Of a stretch of 64,000 bases of DNA, positions 23,462-32,634 are shown piece by piece. Made by a program: the position numbers and the translations under genes. The stretch comes from a bacterium (GTDB lineage Bacteria; SM23-81; DAOVCL01), in the NCBI GenBank assembly GCA_029932675.1, contig JAOZPP010000005.1, positions 1 through 64,000 on the forward strand. The letters are read 5' to 3'. Numbering within the stretch: the first letter of the stretch is position 1; the number at the start of each line of letters is the position of its first letter. The notes beneath the pieces were generated by a model, which was not told where the DNA came from, ran no database searches, and saw only the letters and a program-made list of their open reading frames with translations.

Positions 23462-24484
23462 ATGGCTTTAGCGAAGGGGAAATTATCTGGAGCCCAGAAG
23501 GCTGCAGTGTTGCTGATAACTTTGGGGCCGGATGCTGCTTCGCAGGTCTTGAAGGAATTGAGCCAGACAGAGGCGCAAATGGTAGTGGGGGAGATAGCTA
23601 AACTCAAGGAGATACCTCCGGAGCTAAAGGATGAGGTGGTGGAGGAGTTCCTCGATGTCAGCCAGAGGAAAAATGAGGCAACCGAGGGGGGAACTGAATT
23701 TGCCAGTGAACTCCTCCGCAAGGCGATTGGGGGGAAGAAGGCCCAGGAGATGCTGCGCAAGGCCATGGAGGGGTATGAGATAAACCCCCTGGAGCTCATC
23801 AAAAGCAGTGAACCGGAGGAACTCACCAAACATCTCCAGGAGGAACATCCCCAAATCATCGCCCTTATCCTTGCCTTTCTTCCCCGGGACTTGGCTTCGC
23901 AGGTCCTCTTAAACCTCCCTGAGGAGACCTCCCGGGATGTTATTAAAAGGATGGCGGTCACGGAGAGGATCTCCCCTCAGATAATAAAGGAGGTAACTGA
24001 CCTCCTTGGCGAGAAGTTGGACACGGGCTCCGCTTTGGGGGTGGAGGCCTTTGATGGGGTGAAGACAGCGGCTGAACTCTTGAGCTTCTTGGGAGCTTCA
24101 ACGGCAAAGGATATACTTGACGATCTGGAGAAGGTGAATCCGGAGATGGCCCAGAAGATGCAGGAGTTCCTCTTTATGTTTGATGATATAGCCCATCTGG
24201 ATGATCGTTCGGTGCAGAGGTTGCTTAAGGAGATCGATACCAAGCAGTTAACTTTTGCTTTGAAGGCAGCAAGCGAGGAGGTGAAAAAGCGCTTCCTGCA
24301 GAATATGTCGGAGAGGGCTCAAGAGGCTCTCAGGGAGGATATGGAGCTGTTGGGCCCGGTGAGGGTCTCGGAGGTGGAGGAGGCTCAGAGGGCTATAGCT
24401 GCAACGGTGCGGAATCTCTCCTATGCTGGGGAGATAATCATCCCCCGAAAGGGGGGTGAGGGAGGAGGGGATGAGTATGTATAA
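23462..24484 (+). CDS. fliG: Flagellar motor switch protein FliG
   Basis: 340 residues. FliG couples the rotor to the stator and binds FliF, FliM and MotA. The N-terminal domain starts LSGAQKAAVLLITLGPDAAS. The middle domain contains the EHPQ motif (EEHPQIIALILAFLPRDLAS), and the C-terminal torque domain is seen in FDDIAHLDDRSVQRLLKEID and NMSERAQEALREDMELLGPV with its charged residues preserved. Length is typical. The end overlaps the start of fliH by 14 bases. Confidence 0.95.
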   Translation: MALAKGKLSGAQKAAVLLITLGPDAASQVLKELSQTEAQMVVGEIAKLKEIPPELKDEVVEEFLDVSQRKNEATEGGTEFASELLRKAIGGKKAQEMLRKAMEGYEINPLELIKSSEPEELTKHLQEEHPQIIALILAFLPRDLASQVLLNLPEETSRDVIKRMAVTERISPQIIKEVTDLLGEKLDTGSALGVEAFDGVKTAAELLSFLGASTAKDILDDLEKVNPEMAQKMQEFLFMFDDIAHLDDRSVQRLLKEIDTKQLTFALKAASEEVKKRFLQNMSERAQEALREDMELLGPVRVSEVEEAQRAIAATVRNLSYAGEIIIPRKGGEGGGDEYV

Positions 24485-25079
24485 TAAGGTGATAAAAAGC
24501 AAGATACCACCCGTGGGGATCAGGGTGGTGGGAGGAAACTTGAGCCCTTCCCCTCCACCCCTTCCTTTGCCTCAGAAGCCACAGTCCTCTTCAGCATCAA
24601 ATTACCAGAAGGGATTTGAGGAGGGGAAGAGGGAGGGCCTGAGGTTGGGCAGAGATGAGGTAGCTCAAGTAGTTTCTCAACTTAAGGCCATCTCAGGGGC
24701 CATCCTGGAAGCGAAAAAGGAGATCATCAATCAAGCCCAAAGGGAAGTGGTGGAGCTGGCTCTGGCCATAGCGAAGAGGGTGGTGAGGGCCAATGTACAG
24801 GTTAATAAGGAAATAATCATCAATATGGTTGAGGAGACCCTGCGGCGGACAGTGGATAGGGAGAGGATCGTCATCAGGGTTAATCCAAGCGATGTGGAGG
24901 TGATAAAGTCAAATCGCTCCCAGTATACCTCCTCAATTGAGGGGATAGAGAACTTGGAGATAGTCGCTGATCGGAGGGTTTCACCAGGTGGCTGTGTGGT
25001 GGAGACGAACACGGGGAGCGTAGTTGCTGACATCGATGCTCAATTGGAGGAGATAAAGGAGAAACTTATTGGAAGCTGA
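24471..25079 (+). CDS. fliH: Flagellar assembly protein FliH
   Basis: About 202 residues. The ATG at 24471 (MSMYNK) follows GGAGGAGGGG directly; a GTG at 24456 is possible. FliH regulates the FliI ATPase and links it to the C ring. Features are a proline-rich N-terminal region, the glycine-repeat helix typical of FliH (GFEEGKREGLRLGRDEV), a coiled coil, and the C-terminal FliI-interacting domain (ELALAIAKRVVRANVQVN, VIRVNPSDVEVIKSNR, DRRVSPGGCVVETNTGSV). Confidence 0.9.
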   Translation: MSMYNKVIKSKIPPVGIRVVGGNLSPSPPPLPLPQKPQSSSASNYQKGFEEGKREGLRLGRDEVAQVVSQLKAISGAILEAKKEIINQAQREVVELALAIAKRVVRANVQVNKEIIINMVEETLRRTVDRERIVIRVNPSDVEVIKSNRSQYTSSIEGIENLEIVADRRVSPGGCVVETNTGSVVADIDAQLEEIKEKLIGS

Positions 25080-25080
25080 A

Positions 25081-26442
25081 ATGGATTTAGAGAAATACCT
25101 AAAAGCCATCGAGAGGATAGATCCCATAAAACAGAGGGGAAAGGTGACCCAAGTAGTGGGATTGTTGATAGAGTCGTTGGGCCCTTCGGTCTCAGTGGGG
25201 GAGATCTGTGATTTGGTTTACAGTAGAACGGCAAAACCGGTAAAATCTGAAGTGGTAGGTTTTAAGGAAAGGAAGGTTCTCCTGATGCCCCTTGGGCCAA
25301 TGCTGGGGATTGGCCCGGGAACAGAGGTAGTGGCTACCCACCAGGCCCTTTCTGTGGGGGTAGGAAGGGAGCTTTTGGGGAGGATCCTCAATGGTTTGGG
25401 GGAGCCGATGGATGGTAAAGGCCCCCTGGTGACCAGCCAGAGGAGGTCTGTATATGCGTCTCCGCCCCACCCCTTGGAGAGGAAAAGGATTAAGGAACCT
25501 TTGCCCACTGGAATTAGGGCCATTGATGGTCTGCTTACCTGTGGAAAGGGACAGAGGGTAGGAATATTTGCTGGTAGCGGAGTGGGAAAGTCCGTCCTCT
25601 TAGGGATGATTGCCAAAAAGAGCGAGGCCGCCGTCAATGTCATTGGACTTATTGGGGAGAGGGGGAGGGAGGTAAGGGACTTTATAGAGAGGGATCTGGG
25701 GGAGGAAGGGTTGAAGAGGTCTGTTGTCGTAGTGGCCACCTCAGATCAGCCTCCCTTGATTAGGTTAAAGGGTGCTCTGGTGGCCACCACTATAGCGGAG
25801 TTCTTTCGGGATGAGGGGTTTGATGTGATGTTGATGATGGATTCGGTGACCAGGATCGCCATGGCCCAAAGGGAGATTGGGCTAGCCATTGGTGAACCAC
25901 CCACTTCAAAGGGGTATACCCCTTCTACCTTCGCCTTTTTGCCCCAGTTCTTAGAACGGGCGGGAAATTCCCATCGGGGAAGCATCACCGGCCTCTATAC
26001 CATATTGGTAGAAGGGGATGATATGAACGAGCCCATCTCCGATGCCTGCCGGGCAATACTTGATGGGCATATAGCCCTCTCGCGTAAATTGGCTTCTCAG
26101 AACCACTATCCGGCCATCGATGTGTTGGAGAGCGTTTCCCGGGTAATGATAGATGTGGTTGGGCCTGAACATATGGAGGCAGCCAAGAAGCTACACGAGG
26201 CCTTGGCTACTTACCGGGATTCCGAGGATCTGATAAACATTGGGGCATATGTGCCTGGATCGAACAAAAGGATAGACTACTCCATCTCTATGATCGATCG
26301 GATCAACTCCTTTCTCAAACAGGATATTGAGGAGGACACTGGATATGAGGAGACGGTTGATCGGCTGATCGGGATGTTCAAGTTCAATCCGGCCCAGGAG
26401 ATTACCCCTCCTGAGAAGGACCTGGCCCAGAGGGTAGGATGA
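25081..26442 (+). CDS. fliI: Flagellum-specific ATPase FliI
   Basis: 453 residues counted from the ATG at 25081, one base after the fliH stop. FliI is the hexameric ATPase of the flagellar export apparatus, related to F1-beta. The Walker A motif GSGVGKS lies at residues 165-171. Walker B (FDVMLMMDSVTRIAMAQREIG) and the export-ATPase signature around GEPPTSKGYTPSTFAFLPQF are intact, as is the DEPISD-like loop (DDMNEPISDACRAILDGHI). Length is standard. The last four bases overlap fliJ. Confidence 0.96.
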   Translation: MDLEKYLKAIERIDPIKQRGKVTQVVGLLIESLGPSVSVGEICDLVYSRTAKPVKSEVVGFKERKVLLMPLGPMLGIGPGTEVVATHQALSVGVGRELLGRILNGLGEPMDGKGPLVTSQRRSVYASPPHPLERKRIKEPLPTGIRAIDGLLTCGKGQRVGIFAGSGVGKSVLLGMIAKKSEAAVNVIGLIGERGREVRDFIERDLGEEGLKRSVVVVATSDQPPLIRLKGALVATTIAEFFRDEGFDVMLMMDSVTRIAMAQREIGLAIGEPPTSKGYTPSTFAFLPQFLERAGNSHRGSITGLYTILVEGDDMNEPISDACRAILDGHIALSRKLASQNHYPAIDVLESVSRVMIDVVGPEHMEAAKKLHEALATYRDSEDLINIGAYVPGSNKRIDYSISMIDRINSFLKQDIEEDTGYEETVDRLIGMFKFNPAQEITPPEKDLAQRVG

Positions 26443-26891
26443 AACGTTTTAACTTCAGGTTAAAGAAGGTTCTCAAACACAGGGAGATCTTGGAGAACTT
26501 AGAGAAGGAGAGGTTGGGAAGGGTCAAATCAGAGCTGAAAAGGGAGACGGAGTTATTGAAGGAGATGGAAGACACGAGAAGGAGGGCAAGGGAAAAGTTG
26601 AGGGAGAGGAGGGAGGAAGAGATTAACCTTCCCGAAGCCCTGATCTATGAGGCATTCCTGGAGAGGATGGACGAGGAGGTTAACCTCCAGGCGGCGAAGG
26701 CTGCCCAACTTACCCAGAAGGTGGAGGAAACCAGGGAGGACCTCCTGCGTGCCTCTAAGCGAAAGAAGATTGTGGAGAAATTGAAGGAGAGGAAAAAAGC
26801 TGAATATGCCTCCGAGGTGAGGAGGTTTGAGCAGGGGATAAGCGATGAAGCCTCGATCAACCGGTTCAATCGTAAAGCGGGGGAAAAATGA
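26439..26891 (+). CDS. fliJ: Flagellar export chaperone-like protein FliJ
   Basis: 150 residues, starting within ATGA of the fliI stop. FliJ is the coiled-coil stalk of the export ATPase. The sequence is almost entirely charged helix and begins with the family's 'F-x-F-R-L-x-k-V-L-k-h-r' (FNFRLKKVLKHREILENLEKE). Context between fliI and motE and the usual length (about 147) settle the call even though sequence conservation in this family is low. Confidence 0.9.
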   Translation: MKRFNFRLKKVLKHREILENLEKERLGRVKSELKRETELLKEMEDTRRRAREKLRERREEEINLPEALIYEAFLERMDEEVNLQAAKAAQLTQKVEETREDLLRASKRKKIVEKLKERKKAEYASEVRRFEQGISDEASINRFNRKAGEK

Positions 26892-27466
26892 TGAAGAAGG
26901 TAATTTTGAACCTTATCCTCACCCTGGTCATCTTTATCGGGATGATGATGGCCACTGGGGTAATGCAGAAGCAACTGTTGCCGGTGCTAAGATTGAAGAA
27001 GGAGTTGGCGAAAGGCTCCCCAGCCCAGCGAGGTGAGGCAGCAGGTGATACCCTCTTGGCAGAGCAGAGTTCACCTCCAGATTCGGCCACTCTGATGCGC
27101 AAAGAGATAGAGGCCCAGAGGAAGGAGATAGCCGCCAAGCTGGCTGCATTGCGGAAAAGGGAGAAGGAGGTCTCCCAACGGGAGCAGAAAATAGAAGAGG
27201 AACTTGCCCAACTTAAGAGCTTAAAAGAAGAGCTCAACGCAACGGCCAGCACTCAGGCCTCCAAGTTGGCCAAGGCATTTCAGGCGATGGATGCGGGTCA
27301 GGCAGCAAAGATAGCCGGAAACCTTGATGATCGAACGCTAACCGACCTTTTGCTGCAGTTAAGGGAGAGGAATGCGGCCAAGATACTTGCTGCCTTGGAC
27401 CCTTCCCGTGCAGCCCGCATCTACAAAAGTTTGAGTAGCAAAGATCTACAGGCCTCAAGCCAATGA
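26888..27466 (+). CDS. MotE-like flagellar protein (MgtE N-terminal domain)
   Basis: 192 residues overlapping fliJ by 4 bases. One N-terminal membrane helix (VILNLILTLVIFIGMMMATGV) is followed by a long coiled coil (about 60-120) and a C-terminal MgtE-N-like domain (MDAGQAAKIAGNLDD, DLLLQLRERNAAKILAALDP, AARIYKSL). This architecture matches MotE-type proteins found between fliJ and fliK in many bacteria, described as stator-associated chaperones. A direct role here is inferred from order and architecture. Confidence 0.8.
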   Translation: MMKKVILNLILTLVIFIGMMMATGVMQKQLLPVLRLKKELAKGSPAQRGEAAGDTLLAEQSSPPDSATLMRKEIEAQRKEIAAKLAALRKREKEVSQREQKIEEELAQLKSLKEELNATASTQASKLAKAFQAMDAGQAAKIAGNLDDRTLTDLLLQLRERNAAKILAALDPSRAARIYKSLSSKDLQASSQ

Positions 27467-27539
27467 AGCCATCTATAATGAGAGAAGCCCCCCTCCTCAC
27501 CGGAGAGGGTGAAAATTAACCAAAGGTGAGTTTCGCAAG

Positions 27540-29294
27540 ATGAACCAGTCTGTGTTGAACATATCGCCACCTCCGTCTGAGGGGGAAGTCCATTCCCTCA
27601 GGAGGAAGAGGAGGGGTTCAACCAAGTTCCAGGACCTTGTTCTGGGGCCAACTCAAGAGGGCTCAGTACTCGAGGGCAACAGGGTTGACCCGTTTTCAGG
27701 AGGGGAAGAGGACCCCACTAACTGCATCCAGGAATCCGCTAAGGGGCAGTCCTTCTGGGGAGGAGATCTCTCCAAGGTTTTCCCTCAAGGGGGAAGGGTT
27801 AGGGGTGGTAAGGCCTTCCTCTCCCTTTTGAAGGGAACCCAGCCCAAAGGAGCAGATCTTCCTTCCATCCCTGAAAAGCAGAATTCAGAGGGGGGAGGAA
27901 AGCCCGCCATTGGGCCAGATGGCCCCCTCTCTCCTGGGGTAAAGCCGCGTTCATTGAGGCTTTCATCCCTCTGGCCAAAGGGGAATAGAGGCAAAGCAGT
28001 GGCTGCGTTTCCACCTATAAGTCATTTGCCTTCAACCTCAAACATTTCCCCTTCCCCCTCTCTGAATTTTAAAGCTGCCCTCTTAGGAGCAGGCCTTCCA
28101 GCCACCATTGCAACCCCCACTCCTCCAGGTTATCAATGTCTAAAGGTTCCCTCTCAGGGTGATCCGCAAGGCCTTACTTCCTCACCGCGGGTCCAGCAGG
28201 GTATTCCTCCGGCAGATCTAAAGGCCAGGTTGGGAGAAACCGCTTGGGCTATCAATGATGGTTCGGCTTCCTCCAGGGGATTGAGGGCTGGGAAGAGCGG
28301 AACCCCTCACTCTCAGGGGGCCTCTCCGCTCTCCCCAATAAAGGTTGAGGTGGTAGAGAGACCACCATCCCAACTTACCCTCATCCTCCGCTCCTCTCGA
28401 GCTGATGGCCCATTGAGGTTGGAGGTAAACCTTTCTCAGGTGGATTCCTTCTTGAATAGGGTAATGATGAAGTCCCTCGAGAAGGCAGTTGGCTGGGGAG
28501 GTAAAGGATGCGAGTTGACCATTAGGTCGGAAAATGGCTTAAGCGATAAGCCCCAACTCAATTTTACCTTTAAGGAAGGGAAGATCATTGGAGAGGTAAC
28601 CCTTTCCGATCAGAGGGTGAAGGGGATCATTAACCAGGCCCTGCCCCAACTGAAGAGGGCTTTGAGCCAGGTTGGGATAGAGGTGGACAGCCTCCAGGTA
28701 TCTCTACCTACCCCTCAGCGGAGGAGATCGCCGCAGGCTTCATCAAAGCATTCATCTGCCCCCTCCCAGGCTGAGGAGGCAAAGGCTTTTAGGCTAAACT
28801 TCCCTTCGTCACCAGTGAGGTTACCGGCTGCCCTCTCTCACCACCAGCAATCACCCATCTCCTCCCCTCAGGTCAAGGGCTTGAACCCCCTGATAGATCA
28901 GCTTATCGGAAAGCTTAAGGTAAACCTCCAGCAGGGGAGATCAGAGGCTACGGTGGCTTTAAAGCCCGATTATTTGGGAAACCTCCAGATAAAGTTAACC
29001 TTAGAGGGGAAGAATATCGTGGGGAAGATTCTGGTTGATAATCCCCTAACCAAGAGTTTGATTCAAAGCTCTTTGCCCCAACTCAGGGACTCCCTCACCC
29101 ATTTGGGTATTCAGGTTCAGAACTTTGATGTCGCCGTTGGAGGGAAATTTCCTTCCCCTCAGCGAAGGTCGACCTCACGGGGGAAGAGGGAGAAGCTTCC
29201 CCCCTATTCCAAACCGCTTCCCTCCCTTCATTCCCTTTCCCCTGTTTTGGGGGTGAATATGGCTGCCGGAGGGGGGGTGGATTACTTGGCTTGA
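27540..29294 (+). CDS. fliK: Flagellar hook-length control protein FliK, two Flg_hook-like domains
   Basis: 584 residues. FliK measures hook length and switches export specificity through its C-terminal domain. The first 270 residues are low-complexity, rich in Pro, Ser and Gly. The true FliK C-domain lies near 453-555 (VALKPDYLGNLQIKLTLEG, KSLIQSSLPQLRDSLTHLG). A second copy of the same fold precedes it near 290-395 (ELTIRSENGLSDKPQLNF, KGIINQALPQLKRALSQVG). In both, the domain is followed by a PQRRS string, which supports a recent internal duplication. The switching QR-type motif cannot be placed confidently. Confidence 0.85.
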   Translation: MNQSVLNISPPPSEGEVHSLRRKRRGSTKFQDLVLGPTQEGSVLEGNRVDPFSGGEEDPTNCIQESAKGQSFWGGDLSKVFPQGGRVRGGKAFLSLLKGTQPKGADLPSIPEKQNSEGGGKPAIGPDGPLSPGVKPRSLRLSSLWPKGNRGKAVAAFPPISHLPSTSNISPSPSLNFKAALLGAGLPATIATPTPPGYQCLKVPSQGDPQGLTSSPRVQQGIPPADLKARLGETAWAINDGSASSRGLRAGKSGTPHSQGASPLSPIKVEVVERPPSQLTLILRSSRADGPLRLEVNLSQVDSFLNRVMMKSLEKAVGWGGKGCELTIRSENGLSDKPQLNFTFKEGKIIGEVTLSDQRVKGIINQALPQLKRALSQVGIEVDSLQVSLPTPQRRRSPQASSKHSSAPSQAEEAKAFRLNFPSSPVRLPAALSHHQQSPISSPQVKGLNPLIDQLIGKLKVNLQQGRSEATVALKPDYLGNLQIKLTLEGKNIVGKILVDNPLTKSLIQSSLPQLRDSLTHLGIQVQNFDVAVGGKFPSPQRRSTSRGKREKLPPYSKPLPSLHSLSPVLGVNMAAGGGVDYLA

Positions 29295-29369
29295 TCCACC
29301 GAATGACCAGTTAACAACAAACAATTGTTAATTAACAAACGAAAACAGTTGGAAAGGAGGTGAAAGGAT
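29295..29369 (+). repeat. AT-rich heptamer-type intergenic repeat
   Basis: Between fliK and flgD the units CAGTTAA, CAACAAA, CAATTGT, TAATTAA and CAAACGA follow one another, of the same CAATTAN type as at 36473 and 40613. The strong ribosome site AAAGGAGG for flgD follows at 29353. Confidence 0.5.
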
Positions 29370-30032
29370 ATGAGCAATGAATCCATTGCTCCACTCAGCT
29401 TAGGAGCCGATCAGACCCTTTACTCCATGGGGGGAACAACTCTGGGAAAGGAGGATTTCCTCAAGCTCCTCATCACCCAGCTCCAGTATCAAGATCCGCT
29501 AAGTCCCCTGAACAACCAGGAGTTTATGGCTGAACTGGCCCAATTTAGCTCCTTGGAGCAGCTTCAGAACGTCAACTCCAACCTCCAGACAAGTATGCTC
29601 CTCAGCCAGTCCCTCAACAACTCCTCAGCTACTAACTTGATCGGAAAGAGGGTCATAAGCTTGGGCAACCAGGTCTACTTGTCCGGTGAGGGAGGGGAGG
29701 AGATAACCTTTGACTTAGCTGAGGATGCAGGGGTCACCATAGAGATCTACGATGAGGAGGGAAATCTGATCAGGACCCTCAAAGGTGGCTCCCTCCCGGG
29801 AGGGAGAAACCAGATCCACTGGGATGGGGAGGATGGAGAGGGCAACCAGCTTCCTCCTGGCAACTACAGCTTTAAGGTTATAGCTGTTGACTCAGAGAGC
29901 AATGTGGTGGATGTAACCACCTATAGCACAGGTTTGGTAGAGGGGGTAAGGTTCAAGGAGGGGAATGCTGTGCTCATATTGGGGGATGAGGAGATCAACC
30001 TCTCCGACATCGTAGAGGTCCTTAGGCCGTAG
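29370..30032 (+). CDS. flgD: Flagellar hook capping protein FlgD
   Basis: 220 residues behind AAAGGAGGTGAAAGGAT. FlgD caps the growing hook. The N-terminus has the family core (LGKEDFLKLLITQLQYQDPLSP, NQEFMAELAQFSSLEQLQNV). Residues 110-180 are the FlgD Ig-like domain (VTIEIYDEEGNLIRTLKGG, NQIHWDGEDGEGNQLPPGNY). This domain is recognisably related to the C-terminal halves of the T9SS sorting domains elsewhere in the window. Confidence 0.95.
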   Translation: MSNESIAPLSLGADQTLYSMGGTTLGKEDFLKLLITQLQYQDPLSPLNNQEFMAELAQFSSLEQLQNVNSNLQTSMLLSQSLNNSSATNLIGKRVISLGNQVYLSGEGGEEITFDLAEDAGVTIEIYDEEGNLIRTLKGGSLPGGRNQIHWDGEDGEGNQLPPGNYSFKVIAVDSESNVVDVTTYSTGLVEGVRFKEGNAVLILGDEEINLSDIVEVLRP

Positions 30033-30049
30033 GAAAGGAGGTGATGAGA

Positions 30050-30436
30050 GTGGTAGACCTAATCCACGGCACCCCTGCTGAGCCCTTAAATTACCCCTTC
30101 CTGCAGCAGGGAAAATGCGGAAGTTCTAATAGTACCTCCTACTTTCAGCAGATCCTTAGCCAGAAGCTGGAGGAAGGGAACCAGGACCTAAAGTTCTCCT
30201 CTCATGCAATTCAGAGGTTGGCTTCCCGGGAGATCAACCTCACCTCCTATGATCTGAGCAGGATCAACGGAGCTGTGGAAAGGGCAAAGGCGAAGGGGGC
30301 CAAGGATTCATTGGTTCTCTTAGGCAACTTGGCCTTTGTAGTCAGTGTGGAAAACAAGACAGTTATCACCGCCTTAGTCGATTCTTCCCTCCGGGAGAGG
30401 GTCTTTACCCAAATCGACAGTGCGGTGATAGCTTAA
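30050..30436 (+). CDS. Flagellar operon protein, TIGR02530 family
   Basis: About 128 residues. A GTG at 30050 sits eight bases after AAAGGAGG and is preferred; GTG 30041 and ATG 30044 overlap that site. The C-terminal part is the family core: FSSHAIQRLASREINLTSYDLSRI, then ALERAKAKGAKDSLVLLGNLAFVVSV in slightly varied form, ending with KTVITALVDSS. Proteins of this family always lie between flgD and flgE, and their biochemical role is not known to me. Confidence 0.85.
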   Translation: MVDLIHGTPAEPLNYPFLQQGKCGSSNSTSYFQQILSQKLEEGNQDLKFSSHAIQRLASREINLTSYDLSRINGAVERAKAKGAKDSLVLLGNLAFVVSVENKTVITALVDSSLRERVFTQIDSAVIA

Positions 30437-30513
30437 AACCGGGCTGGACCCCTTTGGGGAGGCCCAGGGCTGCTGAACGAATGAAGCAGCCCAGAAGAAG
30501 GGGGTAGATTAAA

Positions 30514-32556
30514 ATGATGCAGTCTCTTTATGCCGGTGTATCCGGGTTGAGGAACCATCTCACCAGGATGGATGTTATCGGCAACAACATAGCCAATGTG
30601 AATACCATAGGCTTTAAGGCGGGGAGGGTAACCTTCAAAGAGACTATGGCCGCCCTCCTGCGGGGAGCGACCAGGCCTACCTCTGACAAAGGAGGGGTTA
30701 ACCCTATGCAGATAGGGTTGGGAATGGCCATTGGTTCAATCGATAACCTCTTTACTCAAGGGAGCTTGGAGACGACTGGGATCATTACCGATCTGGCCCT
30801 GCAGGGCGATGGCTTCTTTGTCCTCCGGGATGGGGAGAAGAGGTACTATACCAGAGCGGGCGCCTTTCGGGTGGATTCCCTGGGAAGGTTGGTCAACCCA
30901 GATGGTCTCATAGTCCAGGGGAGGATGGCTGATGCCTTGGGAACTATAGGATCGGGAACGGTGGTGGGGGATATAACCCTCCCCTTTGGGCAGAAGACAG
31001 CAGCCAAGGCTACATCGAGGATAGGTTTTACCTGCAACCTGGATTCCAGGGAGAGCCCCTTGGGAGCGATCTTCGACTCCAAATCCCTCTTCGCCGTTGA
31101 GGATGGAAGCAGCGATATGAATGGCCTCTATGCCAATGGTAATGCGGACAGTAGTTTATCCCTCACCCCAGGGGATACGGTTACAGTGCAGATAGGGACC
31201 GCAACGGCTACCTACACCTATGTGGATACGGACGCGGGAACCACCTCCGATGATTTCCATACCATCAATGACCTCATAGCCGAATTGAACAACGACTTCT
31301 CCAGCACCGTTACCGCGAGCATAGATTCGGACGGGGCCATCAATATCCTCAATGGTTCAGGTGGGGATATTGTCTTGACCATCACCAGCTCCAATACCAC
31401 CTTGCAGAGCGCACTGGGAGCAGGGAGTGGGGTAACCATTGCCGACGGCGAGTCCCATCTCACAGACCAGTTCTCCCATACGGCCACGGGGAGCGATCTT
31501 TTGGTCAACCTGAGGGATTCAGAGGGGAACAGCCTGGGACTGGGAGCAGGGGATGCAATTAGCATCAGCGGTTCCATTGCAGGAACGGGGATTGGGGCGA
31601 ATAGCTTTACTGTGGGCACCCATACCTTATCCGATCTGGCCACAGAGATCGAGGCTGACTTCGATAACTCCATCCCTGCAGGTGGCAATGATATAGCTGA
31701 GGTGGTCATCGACAGCGACGGCTCCATCAAGGTAGGGACTGTGGCTGGAGCCCCCTCCCAGATAACATCGGTTACCGTGAACTGCAGTGGGAAGGCCACC
31801 TTCAACACGGCGATGACCTTTATGCAGACGCAGCAACCAACGACTGTCTCCCATTCCACCTCGATCACCGTCTATGACAGCCAAGGGGGGACGCATGTGA
31901 TCACCTTTACCTTCACCAAAGATGCCACCGCGGAAAACACCTGGAATTGGACAGCTTCTGTAGAGGAGCCAGCGACGGTGATCAGCGGCTACTCAGGGAA
32001 GATTGAGTTCAACTCCGATGGTTCCTTGAAGAGCTTCAGCTACGACACGGGCAGCAGTTTCAAGTTTGATCCAGGGACTGGTGCTGATAGCCCGGTGGAG
32101 ATTAGCTTGGATCCCGGTGAAATTGGTGGTTTCAATGGTATCACTCAGTTTGCTTCTTCCTCCACCACCATCGCCTCCAGCCAGGACGGATACGGAATGG
32201 GAACCTTGGACTCTATCTCCATCGGTGAGGATGGAACGATCACTGGCTCCTTTACCAACGGGGTGTTGCGCACCTTGGCTCAGATATCACTTGCTTCCTT
32301 CAACAACCCGGAAGGACTGAAGAAAGCCGGGGATAACCTCTTTGAGGAGACCACCAACTCTGGGCTTCCCCTTATCGGTGCGGCTGGGACCACCGTCCAC
32401 GCCACCATATCCTCCGGGGCACTGGAGATGTCCAATGTAGACCTGGCTCAGGAATTCGTCAATATGATCGTCGCTCAAAGGGGATTTCAGGCCAACGCCC
32501 GTATTATTACTACCAGCGATGATATGCTGCGGGAACTAGTCAACTTGAAGAGGTAA
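30514..32556 (+). CDS. flgE: Flagellar hook protein FlgE
   Basis: 680 residues. FlgE polymerises into the hook. The N-terminus (MQSLYAGVSGLRNHLTRMD, IGNNIANVNTIGFKA) and C-terminus (VDLAQEFVNMIVAQRGFQANARIITTSDDML) form the D0/D1 coiled coil. In between lie the FlgE D2 domain (FTFTKDATAENTWNWTASV) and a large serine/threonine-rich insert (about 200-420), which makes it much longer than the 400-residue enterobacterial hook protein. Long hook proteins are common outside Proteobacteria. A strong ribosome site is not obvious (GAAGGGGGTAG). Confidence 0.93.
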   Translation: MMQSLYAGVSGLRNHLTRMDVIGNNIANVNTIGFKAGRVTFKETMAALLRGATRPTSDKGGVNPMQIGLGMAIGSIDNLFTQGSLETTGIITDLALQGDGFFVLRDGEKRYYTRAGAFRVDSLGRLVNPDGLIVQGRMADALGTIGSGTVVGDITLPFGQKTAAKATSRIGFTCNLDSRESPLGAIFDSKSLFAVEDGSSDMNGLYANGNADSSLSLTPGDTVTVQIGTATATYTYVDTDAGTTSDDFHTINDLIAELNNDFSSTVTASIDSDGAINILNGSGGDIVLTITSSNTTLQSALGAGSGVTIADGESHLTDQFSHTATGSDLLVNLRDSEGNSLGLGAGDAISISGSIAGTGIGANSFTVGTHTLSDLATEIEADFDNSIPAGGNDIAEVVIDSDGSIKVGTVAGAPSQITSVTVNCSGKATFNTAMTFMQTQQPTTVSHSTSITVYDSQGGTHVITFTFTKDATAENTWNWTASVEEPATVISGYSGKIEFNSDGSLKSFSYDTGSSFKFDPGTGADSPVEISLDPGEIGGFNGITQFASSSTTIASSQDGYGMGTLDSISIGEDGTITGSFTNGVLRTLAQISLASFNNPEGLKKAGDNLFEETTNSGLPLIGAAGTTVHATISSGALEMSNVDLAQEFVNMIVAQRGFQANARIITTSDDMLRELVNLKR

Positions 32557-32634
32557 TTCCTTGGTATTAATGGGAGCCTAACCTTGATAGCCGCCTCCCC
32601 TCTCTGGGGGGCAACAAGCTAAACTAAAGAAGAG

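Noticed and set aside
31218-31868. Minus-strand open frame of 216 codons opposite flgE
   Set aside because: Shadow of the low-complexity Ser/Thr-rich part of flgE; composition follows the complement of the hook gene.
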